Shown in pieces: positions 27,096 to 35,569 of a DNA stretch of 64,000 bases. Numbering within the stretch: position 1 is the first letter of the stretch; each line of letters opens with the position of its first letter. This stretch comes from Micromonospora parastrephiae (GTDB lineage: Bacteria; Actinomycetota; Actinomycetes; Mycobacteriales; Micromonosporaceae): assembly GCF_016802865.1 (NCBI RefSeq), contig NZ_JAEVHM010000003.1, positions 1-64,000 of the forward strand. The letters run 5' to 3'. Under the pieces are notes generated by a model. That model saw only the letters and a program-made list of their open reading frames with translations, did no database searches and was not told the DNA's origin. A program made the position numbers and the translations under genes.

Positions 27096-28100
27096 TCACG
27101 GCAGCATACCAGCTTCCATAAAGGACTCCCGTGTTCGCTGATCGTCCAGGGCACCGACCTCGGCCAGGTATCGCACTGTCGACGCGGCTGCCGCCGCGAT
27201 GCGTCGGTCGGTCTCTGCGGCGTCGTGAGTTTCCATGATCACTGTTGTCGCTTCCGCCGTTGTCAGGCCGATGCCGACCAGCATGCGCAGCCCCGCGCCG
27301 TGGTCCGGGGCCAGAAATGTCCTGATCAGCTCGGGAAACCAGCAGCCGATCAGCCGCCGATCCCTGTGACCCAAAGCGGCCCAGAAATAGGTCAACAACT
27401 TCCGGAAATAGGCATGGTGCCGTCCCTCGTCGAGAGCGTGGTCTTGGACGAGATCACGTACCGCCGTCGGCAACCTGGTATCCCTGGGCAGGTCCGCCAG
27501 GACCGCGGAGATCAGGGTCTCACTGACGATCGAAAATGCCAGGTCGACGTAACCAGCGGCCTCCGCGCCGAGCTCATGGCGGATTTGGTTGAGCCTGGTC
27601 ACGAAGTAGGGATCCGGCGAGACGTTGCTCGGCAGTCCGAGCGTCCTCTCGATCTGATGTGTCAGATCGTCCGAGAACTGGGCGTGCCACGCCTCGTCAG
27701 TGGTGATCGCGAAGGCATCGGCCTTCATGCGGTCCGGCAGTACGAGGCCGCTTCGGTTGCGCGCGATCATGGACGTCACCGGAATGACGGCGACCGATTC
27801 CAACTCGGTGGTGAAATGCAGGTATTGGTAGAGACGCTGCACGAGCAACGCGGAGGTCGCGTCCGGTCCCCGAGCGGCGACGAGGGGATGGGTCACACAC
27901 GGCACGAGTTCTGGCGGGAAGAACAGGAAGCCCTCCACGTCCTCGCCCAGCAGCCGGCGGGGACCGTTGCGAACGCTGGCCTTGGCATCCCAACTGTTGA
28001 ACGGGCTGCGATACACCGGCTCTTCCCGCACCGTGGCCGCGATCTCGGCGATCCTCGCCTCCATGCTGACAACCGCGCCATGCGGCACCGCCTCGGCCAT
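27096..28100 (-). CDS. AurF-like di-iron N-oxygenase family protein
   Basis: About 334 residues. Carboxylate/His ligand motifs of p-aminobenzoate N-oxygenase AurF can be seen: TELESVAVIPVTS, ITTDEAWHAQF, FSIVSETLISAVL and DHALDEGRHHAYF, in a helical ferritin-like fold. AurF and relatives oxidise amines to hydroxylamine or nitro groups. A lysine or arginine amine of the short peptide, or an amide made by the upstream enzyme, are conceivable targets. I chose ATG 28100, just after the MFS stop; GTG 28112 is an alternative. Confidence 0.82.
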   Translation of the reverse strand: MAEAVPHGAVVSMEARIAEIAATVREEPVYRSPFNSWDAKASVRNGPRRLLGEDVEGFLFFPPELVPCVTHPLVAARGPDATSALLVQRLYQYLHFTTELESVAVIPVTSMIARNRSGLVLPDRMKADAFAITTDEAWHAQFSDDLTHQIERTLGLPSNVSPDPYFVTRLNQIRHELGAEAAGYVDLAFSIVSETLISAVLADLPRDTRLPTAVRDLVQDHALDEGRHHAYFRKLLTYFWAALGHRDRRLIGCWFPELIRTFLAPDHGAGLRMLVGIGLTTAEATTVIMETHDAAETDRRIAAAAASTVRYLAEVGALDDQRTRESFMEAGMLP

Positions 28101-28101
28101 G

Positions 28102-29373
28102 TCAGTGCCCACCAACCACGGCGTCCTCGCGGACGCTGGTCTCCGGATGTGGGGCCAACTCCCGCACCTGCCGAACGGCCAGGACGCCGAGACTGGCCAC
28201 GAGGATGGCCGCACCAGCGCCCAGGAGGCTCAGCCGCTCGCCGATCACCTCCGCCACGGGACCCGCCGCGGCCATACCGAGTGGGATGAGTGCTACGGAG
28301 ACCATCCAGTCGTAGGAGAAGACACGTGATATCTCGCTCGACGGAATGTGTTGCTGCAACGTCGTGCTCCAGATGGATCCCAGGCCCAGCACGAGCGACA
28401 TGAGACCTGCCGACACCGCGATGACCAGCACGGGCGCGCCGACGGCTATCATGATCAGAGGTAGCGCCCCGAGCGAGTTCGCGAGATTGCTGACCACCAG
28501 CGGCCGCCGCGGACGGACGTTCAAGCCGATGAGCGCGCCCGCCAGGGCACCAATGGCTCCGCCCTGGACGATGGTCGCCCAGCCCATCTCCCCGTGGTGA
28601 CCGCTGATGATGACCATCGGCCCCACGACGAAGTAGAAACATCGCATCAGGTTCCAGATGCAGTAGACAATCAGGTTGGCCCACAGCCAGGTGCGGCTAC
28701 TCACCGCCCGCCAGCCCTGGATCAGGTCGCTGACGAACGTCGACCGTTCCCGGGAAATGTGCGGAATGCGTAGCAATGACAGCAGGGTGAGATTGACCGC
28801 GAACGTCAGCGCGTCGAACAGAAGGGCCCACCCAGCCCCGACGGTCACGACCAGCGTCGTCCCGATGACGGGGCCCAGGAGGAAGGCCGAACGTCTCGCC
28901 AGACTCGCCAACGCATTCGCCTGCTGCAGATGCTCGCGATCCACCGTCGCGGGCACGATGCCGCTGGCAGCCGGCAGATACACGCCCAATGCGCCACCGG
29001 CCAGCGCCGACGCCACGGCGATGTGCGCGATATCCGGGTGGCCGGAGAACAGCTCGATCGCCACGATCACCTGCGCCGCGGCCCGCAGCGCGTCGGCCGC
29101 CATCATGATCTTCTGTCGGGGCAGCCGGTCGGCCCACACCCCGCCGATCAGCGTCATCGAAAGCTCGGCCAGCGCCGCGGCGCCGAGCACGATACCGAGA
29201 TCCGCCGCAGACCCGGTGGCGCCGATGATCCCCAGGGTGAGAGCGATCGCGCTCACCGCATTGCCCAGTTGGGACACCGAGAGGCCGGTCCAGTAGAGCC
29301 GGAATCGCCTGTCCCGCAGGGGAGCGAACGTCCGACGCGCCCAACTGTCGGCCGCCGTGGAGTCCTTCATCAC
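28102..29373 (-). CDS. MFS transporter (enterobactin-exporter-like)
   Basis: A 423-residue protein with about twelve membrane segments, of the DHA3/EntS-like MFS group: FRLYWTGLSVSQLGNAVSAIALTLGI near the N-terminus, GVWADRLPRQKIMMAADALRA after helix 2 and ANALASLARRSAFLLGPVIG. The GTG start follows the nucleotidyltransferase stop directly. Its position inside the RiPP-like operon suggests that it exports the modified product. Confidence 0.88.
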   Translation of the reverse strand: MMKDSTAADSWARRTFAPLRDRRFRLYWTGLSVSQLGNAVSAIALTLGIIGATGSAADLGIVLGAAALAELSMTLIGGVWADRLPRQKIMMAADALRAAAQVIVAIELFSGHPDIAHIAVASALAGGALGVYLPAASGIVPATVDREHLQQANALASLARRSAFLLGPVIGTTLVVTVGAGWALLFDALTFAVNLTLLSLLRIPHISRERSTFVSDLIQGWRAVSSRTWLWANLIVYCIWNLMRCFYFVVGPMVIISGHHGEMGWATIVQGGAIGALAGALIGLNVRPRRPLVVSNLANSLGALPLIMIAVGAPVLVIAVSAGLMSLVLGLGSIWSTTLQQHIPSSEISRVFSYDWMVSVALIPLGMAAAGPVAEVIGERLSLLGAGAAILVASLGVLAVRQVRELAPHPETSVREDAVVGGH

Positions 29374-30150
29374 TCAAACCACGACCTGCCGGGCGATCTG
29401 ACGGCAGGTCGTCACGACCCGCCGAACCCAGATCGCGGGCTCGTCCGGCTGAAAGTCCTGCATCGTCTCGATGGCCCAGTAGTCCTCGAACGAGATGACG
29501 TCCTGCTCCACCGCACGGAAGCGGCGGGCGCGCCACTTTCCGCTCTGCCCGTACTTGCCCTCACCAGCCAGGAGCGCGTCGATGACATTGCCGAACGCCA
29601 GGCGGGCCGACAATACGGCGCTCTCCACGTCACCGGACTCGAGCTGGCCGATCGCGTCCTCGATGAACAGAGTGGTGTAGTTCAACGCCCGCGACACCAT
29701 GAGCGACCGGATGGCCGTCGACCGAGTCTGCTCGCGGCGGCGCTCTAGCCAGCCCGCGCCCGCGAGCGGCACGGCGTGGTCGACCCGCTCGAGGAGACGC
29801 AGCTCGGGCCAACTGAGTCGGTCGCCCGACACGTCACTGGAGTAGAACTCCTTCCAGGAAACCTTGTCCAGTAGTTGGTCGACCTGACCATCCTGCCAAT
29901 ATTCGATGTCGAGCTTGTGATCATTCGTCGTCAGCTGGGATACGGCCACCGCATCGGGCTGAAGACCCACCCGATGCGCGCTCACCACCCCGCTCGGCGC
30001 CTCATCGCAGATCACGTAGATGTCGATGTCACTACCGGTGTTGCCCCAGCCCTGCACCACGGAGCCGGCGACGAAGACCGCCTCGTAGGAAGACGGCAGC
30101 AGGTCATGCTCCACCAGCGCCAGGAGATGGTCGGAGTAGTCCTCAGCCAT
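29374..30150 (-). CDS. Nucleotidyltransferase-fold protein 2
   Basis: A 258-residue paralogue of the protein at 26267-27070, with G29-S30 (FVAGSVVQGWGN) and D41-x-D43 (SDIDIYVI), and the helical tail ESAVLSARLAFGNVIDALL ... FEDYWAIETMQDF. It overlaps the asparagine-synthetase-like gene by 8 bp. Two diverged copies in one operon may act at two sites, form a heterodimer, or represent a modifying enzyme and a self-protection enzyme. Confidence 0.82.
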   Translation of the reverse strand: MAEDYSDHLLALVEHDLLPSSYEAVFVAGSVVQGWGNTGSDIDIYVICDEAPSGVVSAHRVGLQPDAVAVSQLTTNDHKLDIEYWQDGQVDQLLDKVSWKEFYSSDVSGDRLSWPELRLLERVDHAVPLAGAGWLERRREQTRSTAIRSLMVSRALNYTTLFIEDAIGQLESGDVESAVLSARLAFGNVIDALLAGEGKYGQSGKWRARRFRAVEQDVISFEDYWAIETMQDFQPDEPAIWVRRVVTTCRQIARQVVV

Positions 30151-32338
30151 CGACCGTCGCTCCAGTCACTTGCAGAATCCTTTGCTCCACGGCCTCGTAG
30201 ACGAACAACTCGACATCTGTCCAGGAACCGCCCGCGAGGTTCAGCAGGTCCTCCACCGACCGGACGCCGTCCACGCCGGCCAGGAACCGACGCCAGACGG
30301 GGTTTTCGTTGTCGATGACGTACTCAATTTCGCCATTGAGGACGAGGAACCAGTCGTCGTCGTCCATCGAGCGCAGCAGGAGGGCCTCTGCACCGAATTC
30401 GAGCACCGCCTTGTCGTGCACCACCGGTCGGTATCCCAGGTGCTCCACGACGTGCCCGTTCTCGGCAGAGAGGTCATCGACGTCGACGGCACTCAGCCTG
30501 ATGTCCACCGGCCGCTTGACGATCGGCGCCGGCAGCTCCGCAGCCATCGAGGCGAGCAGCCCGACGTTGATCGCTTGAAGGGCGAGTTCGACGTCCTGGC
30601 TCTCGGGCCGATCCGTGAGCCGGTGAAGGAGCTTGCGAACCCCGGCGGCGTTGAAGTAATCGGCGGCATCCGATCCCGCGAGCGCCTCCTCGACGAGCGC
30701 GTAGCCGTCCTGCGACAACATGCGGGCCAGCATCCGGTAGGTGTGTTGCTCGCCCGCGCCGTAGTAGAACGGTACCTTCGGCCGATCCACGATCGAGGCT
30801 GGCAGGAGGTGACGGGTCGCGTCGCGGAGGATGCGCTTGTCCCACAAGAGGCGACTGCGCTGAGCCGCAGGGACACCGACCACGAGCTCCACGAGACGAT
30901 GGTCGAGGAACGGGACTCTCGCTTCGATGCCGCTGCCCGCAGCGGTCCGGTCCTCGTGCCAGCAGTTGTACTGCTGGATCTTGGCGTACTCGCGCTCGAG
31001 GAAGACCTGGTAAGGATCGGCCGGGGTGGTGGCCCCCATCCGGAAGACGACGTCGTCCTGGAAGATCGGCTCCGACAGCTGGCTCCACCACGGGGCGAGT
31101 TCGGGCCGCCGGTAGAGGGCGCCGTTGCGCAACATCGCCGCCAGCGAGCCCTCGAACGAGTCCCAGCCCTCCCCGAGGCCATAGTCCACCGAGTAGCCGC
31201 CGTTGAACTCGTCCGACGCCGCGCCCAGCAGCATCCCGCGCAGCTCGGGGCGTTCGGCGCGCGCGTACCGGTGCAGCTCGTGCTTGTAGAACTGCTCGAC
31301 ACCACAGAGCGGGGTCTCCAACAGCCACAGAAGCCGCTTCCACTCCTCGACGGAGGGCACTCGGGCAGCGTCGAACACGACTTGGTGGTTCGGCAGTCCC
31401 AGATGGTTCGCCACTCGACGGGCATTCTCCGCGTCGCCGTTGACGTGGGTGCTACCGGTCAGGGCGGTGAACGTGTGCAGCTGGGTGCCCTGCCCCACGG
31501 CCAGGGCCGCGACGGCGCTCGAGTCGATGCCACCGGACAGGAACAGGCCGAGCTCGGCGTCAGCCGTCGCGCAGTCCGCCACGGACTCCGCCAACAGCGC
31601 ACCGTAGCGCTCGGTGAGCTCACTGTCCGACATACTCTCGCCCGCGCCTGCCGTGGGGAAGTCCCAGTACCGCCGCTCTCTGGTGGCGCCCGTGCCGAGA
31701 TCGATCTCAATGACGGTGGCGGCGGGGACGCTCTGGATCTCCTGGAACCAGGTCGTCTGTTTCATCGGCACCAGCACCGGGGCGGACGACATCATAGGAT
31801 GGATGAGGGCGCGACCCCAGTCGATTTTTCGCGGCGTCTCCGGATCGGCGAATAGCGCCTTTATCTCGGAGGAGAAGACGATTCTTTCGGCGGTGCGGTG
31901 GTAATAGAGCGGTTTGATCCCGAACCGGTCCCGGGCGAGGACGAGCTTGTTGGCCCGCCGGTCCCAGAGCACGATGGCGAACATGCCGTGCACATTCTCC
32001 AGGAACCGGATGCCGTGGCGGGCGTACTGGCTCAGGAGAACTTCACAGTCGGACCCGGTCAGCAATTTCTGACCCGCTGCGAGCTGGCGATGATTGTAGA
32101 CCTCGCCGTTGGCGATCAGGACCAACGACCCGTCGGGGCTGACCAAGGGCTGCGCGCCGCCCTCCGGGTCGACCAGGGACAACCTCGTGAACGCGAGCCC
32201 CACGGCGCCCTCGCGCGTGACCTCGCGGTCGTCCGGGCCGCGGTGACCGATGGTGGTCGCCATCGCGCTCAGAATGGCATCCGCATCGTCCGCCAGCGGG
32301 CACCCGTCAACACGCGCAAGCCCTCCGAGACCGCACAT
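30143..32338 (-). CDS. Asparagine-synthetase-like amidotransferase with C-terminal extension
   Basis: A 731-residue protein starting MCGLGG, so Cys2 is free to act as the glutaminase nucleophile; HRGPDD, ANGEVYNH and DRFGIKPLYY complete that domain. The synthetase domain has the PP-loop SGGIDSS (268-274) and FLDHRLVELV. Lasso cyclases share the second domain but usually lack a working glutaminase, so amidation of a carboxylate is more likely than ring closure. Beyond about residue 620 an extra ~110 residues end in VWRRFLAGVDGVRSVEDLL and EAVEQRILQV, a winged-helix, PqqD-like pattern. GGGGTG precedes the ATG. First enzyme after the short peptide. Confidence 0.88.
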   Translation of the reverse strand: MCGLGGLARVDGCPLADDADAILSAMATTIGHRGPDDREVTREGAVGLAFTRLSLVDPEGGAQPLVSPDGSLVLIANGEVYNHRQLAAGQKLLTGSDCEVLLSQYARHGIRFLENVHGMFAIVLWDRRANKLVLARDRFGIKPLYYHRTAERIVFSSEIKALFADPETPRKIDWGRALIHPMMSSAPVLVPMKQTTWFQEIQSVPAATVIEIDLGTGATRERRYWDFPTAGAGESMSDSELTERYGALLAESVADCATADAELGLFLSGGIDSSAVAALAVGQGTQLHTFTALTGSTHVNGDAENARRVANHLGLPNHQVVFDAARVPSVEEWKRLLWLLETPLCGVEQFYKHELHRYARAERPELRGMLLGAASDEFNGGYSVDYGLGEGWDSFEGSLAAMLRNGALYRRPELAPWWSQLSEPIFQDDVVFRMGATTPADPYQVFLEREYAKIQQYNCWHEDRTAAGSGIEARVPFLDHRLVELVVGVPAAQRSRLLWDKRILRDATRHLLPASIVDRPKVPFYYGAGEQHTYRMLARMLSQDGYALVEEALAGSDAADYFNAAGVRKLLHRLTDRPESQDVELALQAINVGLLASMAAELPAPIVKRPVDIRLSAVDVDDLSAENGHVVEHLGYRPVVHDKAVLEFGAEALLLRSMDDDDWFLVLNGEIEYVIDNENPVWRRFLAGVDGVRSVEDLLNLAGGSWTDVELFVYEAVEQRILQVTGATVDG

Positions 32339-32389
32339 GGTCGCACCCCTTTTCCGTGGGCAGTACATCGTGCCGTAATCCACAATGTA

Positions 32390-32421
32390 CCGGCGCTGCG
32401 GCTTGGTAGCCGCAGCGCCGG
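32390..32421 (-). terminator. Perfect 14-bp hairpin between peptide gene and amidotransferase
   Basis: CCGGCGCTGCGGCT and AGCCGCAGCGCCGG flank a 4-base loop, starting 5 bases after the stop of the 22-residue peptide. No U-tract follows, as is common in actinomycetes. It may act as a partial terminator or mRNA stabiliser, giving more peptide than enzyme transcript. This layout is typical of RiPP precursor genes. Confidence 0.8.
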
Positions 32422-32426
32422 ATACA

Positions 32427-32495
32427 TCACTTGTTGTCGCGCAGGACGGTGCCGTAGGTCACCTTGGTGGCGGCCGGCTTCTGGTACTTCTTCAT
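32427..32495 (-). CDS. 22-residue putative RiPP precursor peptide
   Basis: A tiny ORF with an excellent ribosome site (GGGAGGAATACC-ATG). It starts MKKYQKPAATKV and ends TVLRDNK. Tyr4, Pro7 and Gly15 follow the Y-x-x-P...G spacing of lasso-peptide leaders that bind RRE domains, yet only seven residues come after that glycine and the expected long core is missing. It is followed by a strong hairpin and the amidotransferase gene, and a PqqD-like protein is in the same operon. The peptide may be modified near its C-terminus (Asp20, Asn21, Lys22), or the whole may act as scaffold. Other readings: an attenuator leader peptide. Confidence 0.65.
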   Translation of the reverse strand: MKKYQKPAATKVTYGTVLRDNK

Positions 32496-32581
32496 GGTAT
32501 TCCTCCCTTCGATGTCTCGGGGACGACGAAACCCTATGCCGGCCGTTTGAACCCGGACTAGCGATTCGGCCCACGCCGAAC

Positions 32582-32605
32582 ACGGCCCGGACGCGGCAGG
32601 GCCGT
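32582..32605 (-). terminator. Hairpin after the ArsR-like gene
   Basis: ACGGCCC and GGGCCGT pair around a 10-base loop immediately downstream of the regulator stop. It should end or reduce read-through from the regulator into the peptide gene, so the peptide probably has its own promoter in 32496-32581. I see no convincing -35/-10 pair there. Confidence 0.55.
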
Positions 32606-32607
32606 CA

Positions 32608-33699
32608 TCAGTAGGGGCCCAGCAGGTCGAGAAGCGAGCGTCCTGCCTGGTCAAGTTCATAGAGGACCTGCCCGCCCACCCTTCTCCGGAGCACCAGGCC
32701 GCAGGCGTGGAGCGTCTTCAGGTGTTCCGAGACGGTGCTCTTCGCGAGCGCGAGCCGACGGGACAACACCGACGTCGTGCTGGGAACGACCACGGCGCGC
32801 ATGATGGAGGCCCGCCCACCGCCGATGAGCATGGTCAGTGAGTCCTCCCGCAGCCGCCGGGTCAGGTCCGGGCTGTCGCTCAGCACCGAAGCGCCCCGGG
32901 CCTGGAAGGGCATCGCGATCCGACCATGGGAATCCGTCGCCGACATCATCAGTCCGCGAGCGAACACCATCGGCACGAGCACCGGACAGGCGTCTCGGAC
33001 CAGGGCTGCGCCCCGGACCCCGGGCACCTCGAGCAGGGGCGGGTTCCACCTGAAGGTGCCGTGCAGGTCGGCGAGCAGGCTGGCCCCACCCCGGGTGGCC
33101 AGCATCCGGGACCGCAGCAGCAACTCCTCGTCGAGGACGGAACGTATTGCCGCCCACCGCGGGGCCAGCGCATGGTCCCAGAAGCGCGACACTTCCTCGG
33201 TGTACCACCGCAGCGAGCCAGCTGGGTCAGCGGCGAAACGCACCAGTGGGGCCGGAACCTCGCCGGGAAAGAGCCGGACGATCTCGGCGCGTACCTCGTC
33301 GGGCGCGGTCGCCGCGGACCTGGCCAACTCGTCGAGGAGCGCGTTGCCCGAGCCGTCGGGGATGGGGGCGACGAATCCGGGTAGCTGTGGCGCCGTCACG
33401 GCGTACAGCTCGGCGAGATCGGTGGGGAAGTGCTGCCAGGCGGCGCGCGCCCAGTCACTGAACGGCCAGCGCATGTAGTGGGGGCCACGGCGGAGGCTGA
33501 CCAGACTCGCGGCCAGCTCCCACAGGGGGCTGATGGCGATTCGTGTCCGTCCCAGCGCGGCGTCGTCCATCTCGACCCGTACCTGGTTATCGGCCGTCGC
33601 CTCCGTCCATACGTCGTACGGCAATGGCTGAGCTGCTCCCACGGACACCCCCGAAGTGTTGTCGAGCGGCGCCGACGGCCCTGTGCGGGCGGGACCCAT
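32608..33699 (-). CDS. ArsR-like winged-helix transcriptional regulator
   Basis: About 363 residues from ATG 33699 (AAGGA eight bases upstream; GTG 33648 or 33642 are alternatives). The C-terminus carries the helix-turn-helix: TTSVLSRRLALAKSTVSEHL, LKTLHACGLVLRRRVGGQVLYELDQAGRSLL. The long N-terminal region is typical of actinobacterial regulators of this size and could bind a ligand. It lies upstream of the peptide operon in the same direction and divergent from pgi, so it may control either side. Confidence 0.82.
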   Translation of the reverse strand: MGPARTGPSAPLDNTSGVSVGAAQPLPYDVWTEATADNQVRVEMDDAALGRTRIAISPLWELAASLVSLRRGPHYMRWPFSDWARAAWQHFPTDLAELYAVTAPQLPGFVAPIPDGSGNALLDELARSAATAPDEVRAEIVRLFPGEVPAPLVRFAADPAGSLRWYTEEVSRFWDHALAPRWAAIRSVLDEELLLRSRMLATRGGASLLADLHGTFRWNPPLLEVPGVRGAALVRDACPVLVPMVFARGLMMSATDSHGRIAMPFQARGASVLSDSPDLTRRLREDSLTMLIGGGRASIMRAVVVPSTTSVLSRRLALAKSTVSEHLKTLHACGLVLRRRVGGQVLYELDQAGRSLLDLLGPY

Positions 33700-33883
33700 C
33701 ACCGGGTCCTTGTCCGCGCCGAACCCGTACGAGCCTAGATTCCCGCCTACGGTCCGGAAAGGACGGATCGACGAAGCTATGCTGTGATGACGGTCGTCCG
33801 CGAGCCGGTCACCGCCGTCCGCGCACGCACGCGCGTCACCCGCCGGCCGCAATCGACGGACCCAGTGGAAGGATGGTTGCCGA

Positions 33884-35497
33884 GTGATCGAGGCGGCCGT
33901 AGGCGGTGCCCGAGTCAGTGTGCACGGACCCCTCGCGGAGGACGCCGAAACGCTGCGTGACCAACTCATCGACGACCGAGTGCCGACCGGCATCACCGAA
34001 CGGAAACTGTCGATGTGGCCCCCCTCCGTGGCTGCTGACGTCGTGCCTCGCATGACATGGCTCGACCTCCCCACGTCGTCCTCCGACCTGCCCTCGGTCG
34101 TGCACGGGCTCGCCGCCGAGCGCGCCGAACTCGACCGCGTCGTGCTGCTCGGCATGGGTGGTTCGTCGCTGGCCGCAGAGGTCATCGCGGTAGCCGCGGA
34201 GCAACCCCTGCGGGTTCTGGACACCACCGACCCGCACCAGGTTCTGGCGGTGATGGCCGAGGAGCCGGCACGCCTCCTCGTGGTGCTCGCCAGCAAGAGC
34301 GGTGAGACCATCGAGTCGGAGAGCCTCAGCCGGGTGTTCGTCGACCATCTGCGCCTGCACCTGGGTGAGGCCGCGGCGACACGTCACATCGTTGCGATCA
34401 CGGACCCGGGATCCCACCTGCACGCCACCGCGATGCAGGCGGGCTACGCCTGCGTGTTGAGCGATCCGATGGTGGGCGGTCGGTTCAGCGCATTGGGACC
34501 GTTCGGCCTGGTGGCACCCGGTTTGCTCGGTGCGGACATCGCCGCCGTCGTCCGTGAGGCCGCAGCCGTACGACCGTCGCTGGCGAGCGACGCGGACAAC
34601 CCGGGGCTACTGCTCGGCGCGGCGCTGGTCGCGGCGGCCGAACGTGGGCGAGACAAGTTGCTCCTGTACGCCGAGGGCGCCACCGCACGCGGGTTACCGG
34701 ACTGGGTCGAGCAGTTGGTGTCGGAGTCGACCGGCAAGGACGGCCGGGGCATCCTGCCGGTGATCGGCTCGGCCCAGACGGCCGCGCCCGCGGACGCTGT
34801 CCGGGTGGTCCTCGGCGTCAGCCCGCGCGGCACTGCCGACATCGTCGTCGACGCCCCGCTGGGTGCGCAGTTCCTCCTCTGGGAGTACGCGACCACGGTG
34901 GCCTCGCACCGGCTCGGCGTGAACCCGTTCGACCAGCCGAACGTCGAAGAGTCGAAGATCAACACGCGAGCGGTGCTGGCCGGCGAACATGCTGACAGCG
35001 GTGAGGCGCCCGTGCTGGTGACCGACGCCGTGGAGGTCCACCTGAACCCGGGTCGCACCGGTGGCCCCGCGCGGTTCGAGCGCCTGGAGGAGGTATTCCA
35101 GTGGCTTCTCACGATGTCGGAACCGGTCGGCTACCTGGCCGTCATGGCCTTCCTGGACCGGTCCGGCGACCAGCGCGTCGCCCAGCTGGTGCACCGGCTA
35201 CGCGAACGCACGAGCCGGCCGGTCACCTTCGGCTGGGGGCCGCGGTTCCTGCACTCCAGCGGTCAACTTCACAAAGGCGGCCCGCCCACGGGCACCTTCC
35301 TGCAGATTACTGCCGCGGTGGCCGGCGACGTGCGGGTGCCCGGCCGGCCGTTCGGGCTCGCTGAGCTTCAGGCCGCTCAGGCCGAGGGCGATCGACTCGC
35401 GCTCGCCCGCCGCGGGCGGCCTGTCGTCCGGCTGCACCTGCGGGACCGCCAAGCCGGCATCGACGAGCTGATAGCGGCGGCCCGCCGCTGGTCATGA
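33884..35497 (+). CDS. pgi: Glucose-6-phosphate isomerase
   Basis: A 537-residue sugar isomerase of the actinobacterial Pgi type: VVLLGMGGSSLAAEV (first SIS phosphate loop), VVLASKSGETIESESLS (S/T-rich phosphate loop), GVNPFDQPNVEESK and SGQLHKGGPPTGTFLQ. The start is GTG 33884 behind AAGGATGG. Pgi is normally a housekeeping gene; here it is the plus-strand edge of a phosphonate cluster. It may feed precursor, resist the product, or act on a phosphonate analogue of fructose/glucose 6-phosphate (inference). Confidence 0.88.
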   Translation: MIEAAVGGARVSVHGPLAEDAETLRDQLIDDRVPTGITERKLSMWPPSVAADVVPRMTWLDLPTSSSDLPSVVHGLAAERAELDRVVLLGMGGSSLAAEVIAVAAEQPLRVLDTTDPHQVLAVMAEEPARLLVVLASKSGETIESESLSRVFVDHLRLHLGEAAATRHIVAITDPGSHLHATAMQAGYACVLSDPMVGGRFSALGPFGLVAPGLLGADIAAVVREAAAVRPSLASDADNPGLLLGAALVAAAERGRDKLLLYAEGATARGLPDWVEQLVSESTGKDGRGILPVIGSAQTAAPADAVRVVLGVSPRGTADIVVDAPLGAQFLLWEYATTVASHRLGVNPFDQPNVEESKINTRAVLAGEHADSGEAPVLVTDAVEVHLNPGRTGGPARFERLEEVFQWLLTMSEPVGYLAVMAFLDRSGDQRVAQLVHRLRERTSRPVTFGWGPRFLHSSGQLHKGGPPTGTFLQITAAVAGDVRVPGRPFGLAELQAAQAEGDRLALARRGRPVVRLHLRDRQAGIDELIAAARRWS

Positions 35498-35534
35498 ACG
35501 GGTCGGGCCAACGGTGGATACCCGCGGTCGGCCC

Positions 35535-35550
35535 GCGCGGCACGCCGCGC
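35535..35550. terminator. Hairpin between convergent pgi and GAPDH genes
   Basis: GCGCGG and CCGCGC pair around a 4-base loop, in the 72-bp gap where the two genes converge. It could serve both strands. No U-tract is present. Confidence 0.45.
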
Positions 35551-35569
35551 TCCGAAGCCCGCCCCGACG

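Noticed and set aside
30170..31855. Long plus-strand frame opposite the amidotransferase
   Set aside because: No recognisable domain. The minus-strand gene has complete active-site motifs.
25978..32495. Ordinary lasso-peptide cluster
   Set aside because: The amidotransferase keeps its glutaminase Cys, no leader peptidase is present, and the peptide has no room for a lasso core.
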